From NCBI GenBank assembly GCA_937959095.1, contig CALGLY010000171.1, positions 1-6,032 on the forward strand: a stretch of DNA of 6,032 bases, read 5' to 3'. A program made the translations under genes and the position numbers. Shown in pieces: positions 4,953-6,032 of the stretch; the stretch's first letter is position 1, and the number at the start of each line of letters is the position of its first letter. The notes beneath the pieces were generated by a model, which worked only from the letters and a program-made list of their open reading frames with translations, was not told the origin of the DNA and did not search any database. This DNA comes from an uncultured Saprospiraceae bacterium. Lineage in GTDB: Bacteria; Bacteroidota; Bacteroidia; Chitinophagales; Saprospiraceae.

Positions 4953-5708
4953 CTAATCCACTACCACAAAACAACGCACTTCTGGCTTCCGATCACCTAT
5001 TTGTAACGTCGCAACATAAGCATCACTTGGGTAATGCCCTACACTAAATTCGACGATACCTTCTAGAGCTTCAATCTCGCGTTTCGCCATCAGTTGTCCT
5101 GTTTTGGAATGAATGCTAATAGTCGCAGGCAAACCGAAGCTTGTTTTTTCTACTTCTAATTTTACGATTTCAGCCGTAGGGTTCGGATAAATCGCAAAGC
5201 AATCAGGGCTAATTTCTGCTGCTGGTTCTTCTACTGCTACATCCGTAGTTCCTTCCTCCTTCGCTAGGACTTCGCCTTTCACTGTAAGGAAAAATTGAGC
5301 CGGATCTGTATTTGCTGTAATGGTTACCCGCTTCGATTGTAGGCCTTTTTTATTCTTAGAATCAAATTCGACAGTTATAGACGCCGTTTCACCTGGTGCA
5401 ATTGGGTCTTTTGGCCATTGTGGCACGGTGCAGCCACAACTTCCCTTCGCATTACTAAGTACCAAAAATTCATCCCCTGTATTAGTGAAGGTAAATACCT
5501 TAGAAACAATATCTCCTGATTCGATAGTGCCAAAATCGTAGGAAGGCTCCGCAAATTCTATGATGGTGATAGGCAAAGTAGGAATTTCGGGTGCGTCGTC
5601 CTCTATGACTAGATCAGCAAATTCGATGTTTTTGTCAGGTTGAGCAATTACGTTGATAGTAAAAAAGGATAGCACTGCTATCAGTAGTACTGCTAATTTT
5701 GTTTGCAT
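4953..5708 (-). CDS. Exported DUF1573 protein with divergent T9SS type A sorting domain
   Basis: The reading frame is open up to 5789, but the start at 5708 is chosen because MQTKLAVLLIAVLSFFTINV directly begins a signal peptide (cleavage near residue 23, after IAQ). The 27 residues added by the longer frame are charged and unlike a signal sequence. The product has 251 residues. Residues about 55-148 are a DUF1573 Ig-like domain: YDFGTIESGD, FTFTNTGD, the hallmark SCGCT at 90-94, IAPGETASITVEFDS and VTITANTDP. An Ala/Glu-rich linker (149-158) leads into residues 160-251, with AIYPNPTAEIVKLEV and YVATLQIGDR, a divergent T9SS type A sorting domain. Cysteines C160 and C246 bracket this domain and could form a disulfide. 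DUF1573 has no assigned activity and is probably a binding or structural module on the surface. The gene is convergent with the astacin and has its own upstream region. Confidence 0.9.
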   Translation of the reverse strand: MQTKLAVLLIAVLSFFTINVIAQPDKNIEFADLVIEDDAPEIPTLPITIIEFAEPSYDFGTIESGDIVSKVFTFTNTGDEFLVLSNAKGSCGCTVPQWPKDPIAPGETASITVEFDSKNKKGLQSKRVTITANTDPAQFFLTVKGEVLAKEEGTTDVAVEEPAAEISPDCFAIYPNPTAEIVKLEVEKTSFGLPATISIHSKTGQLMAKREIEALEGIVEFSVGHYPSDAYVATLQIGDRKPEVRCFVVVD

Positions 5709-6032
5709 GATGATTTCTTTTAGTGAAAAAATAGTGGTTCTTACTAAGATAGATGCACATCTTTGTAGAAATGGTTGATGGCGCATCATTTTTTAATAAG
5801 GAACTACTTGGAAAACGGGAATGCAAACATATTATTTCGGAACAGAGAGCTGTTTGAAAATGATTAACAAAGAAGGGCAACTATTTAGAACAGAGAGAAG
5901 AAATCACTTCGTTCTAAACAGTTATACCAATCCATGTTTAAAGATTGTATTATATTTCTTCAGGATAAGAATTACTGAAACACCCGCACATAATCCACTA
6001 TCATGCGCTGCGGAAAGCTTGTACTAGCATCT
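5709..6032. other. Non-coding region upstream of the DUF1573 gene; no convincing gene
   Basis: This stretch holds the presumed promoter region of the minus-strand gene and a downstream-facing AT-rich sequence. GAACAGAGAG occurs at 5840-5849 and 5888-5897. Each copy is part of a dyad: AACAG-AGAG-CTGTT (5841-5854), and TTTAGAAC (5884-5891) with GTTCTAAA (5911-5918), which encloses GAAG/CTTC. A 68-codon open frame at 5821-6027 has no signal sequence, recognised motif or family likeness and is probably not a gene. The sequence is cut by the window edge, so a gene beginning further right cannot be excluded. Confidence 0.5.
5744..5751 (-). promoter_or_regulatory. Candidate -7 promoter element for the DUF1573 gene
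   Basis: Read on the minus strand, TATCTTAG lies 35 bases upstream of the start codon and fits the Bacteroidota -7 pattern TAnnTTTG at all but one position. No clear TTTG -33 element is seen; only a TTTC lies 16 bases upstream. It would give a leader of about 25-30 bases. Confidence 0.3.

Noticed and set aside
5320..5541. Plus-strand open frame inside the DUF1573 gene
   Set aside because: It lies opposite the conserved DUF1573 domain and has no independent features.
5709..5789. N-terminal extension of the DUF1573 frame up to ATG 5789
   Set aside because: The extension would put 27 polar residues before an otherwise typical signal peptide, and the candidate -7 element lies inside it.
5776..5794. 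TGATG-GCG-CATCA followed by six T residues, terminator-like on the plus strand
   Set aside because: The stem is only 5 bp, and no plus-strand gene ends upstream of it.
5821..6027. 68-codon plus-strand open frame near the right edge
   Set aside because: It has no signal sequence, domain or familiar composition, contains scattered repeats and dyads, and overlaps the region upstream of the minus-strand gene. Open frames of this length are expected by chance.

Overview
The window looks like chromosomal DNA of an AT-rich member of the Bacteroidota, most likely near the Saprospiria or a related lineage; the genus cannot be named from sequence alone. The main reasons are three proteins ending in type IX secretion (T9SS) type A sorting domains of the 'YPNP...G.Y' kind, a DUF1573 protein, a GIGT-repeat fibre-like protein, A-rich start contexts without Shine-Dalgarno sequences, and intergenic signals that fit TTTG/TA-type promoters better than the enterobacterial kind. 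All six genes encode envelope or exported proteins. No RNA gene, CRISPR array, transposase or prophage gene is visible.

Layout. Positions 1-726 hold the 3' end of an Asp-box (BNR/sortilin-like) beta-propeller protein with a T9SS sorting domain, followed by a strong intrinsic terminator (751-790). Next come a pair of 20-bp-spaced direct repeats and a promoter-like element (811-908), then two small secreted cysteine-containing proteins of unknown family (928-1374 and 1444-1842), probably one transcription unit. A second terminator (1892-1955) is followed by a diverged second copy of the same direct-repeat/promoter element (1976-2073). A structured leader then leads into a GIGT-repeat fibre-like protein (2225-3304) and, after a 22-bp hairpin, a secreted astacin-family (M12A) metalloprotease with a T9SS sorting domain (3392-4834). 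On the minus strand, convergent with these, is a DUF1573 protein with a divergent T9SS sorting domain (4953-5708). The last ~320 bases (5709-6032) hold its upstream region and no convincing gene.

How the parts may work together (inference). The two plus-strand units each begin with the same terminator/direct-repeat/promoter arrangement. The repeats resemble the paired sites bound by LytTR-type response regulators, so the small cysteine-rich pair and the fibre/astacin pair may belong to one regulon of surface or secreted proteins.

Two start codons differ from the longest open frames. The fibre-like protein should start at ATG 2225, not TTG 2216. The DUF1573 protein should start at 5708, directly before its signal peptide, not at 5789. 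The most unusual items are the duplicated regulatory cassette, the tandem CX3C...G-x-[DN]-P-[YF]-x-C repeat in the 148-aa secreted protein, and a six-cysteine insertion beside the active site of the astacin.
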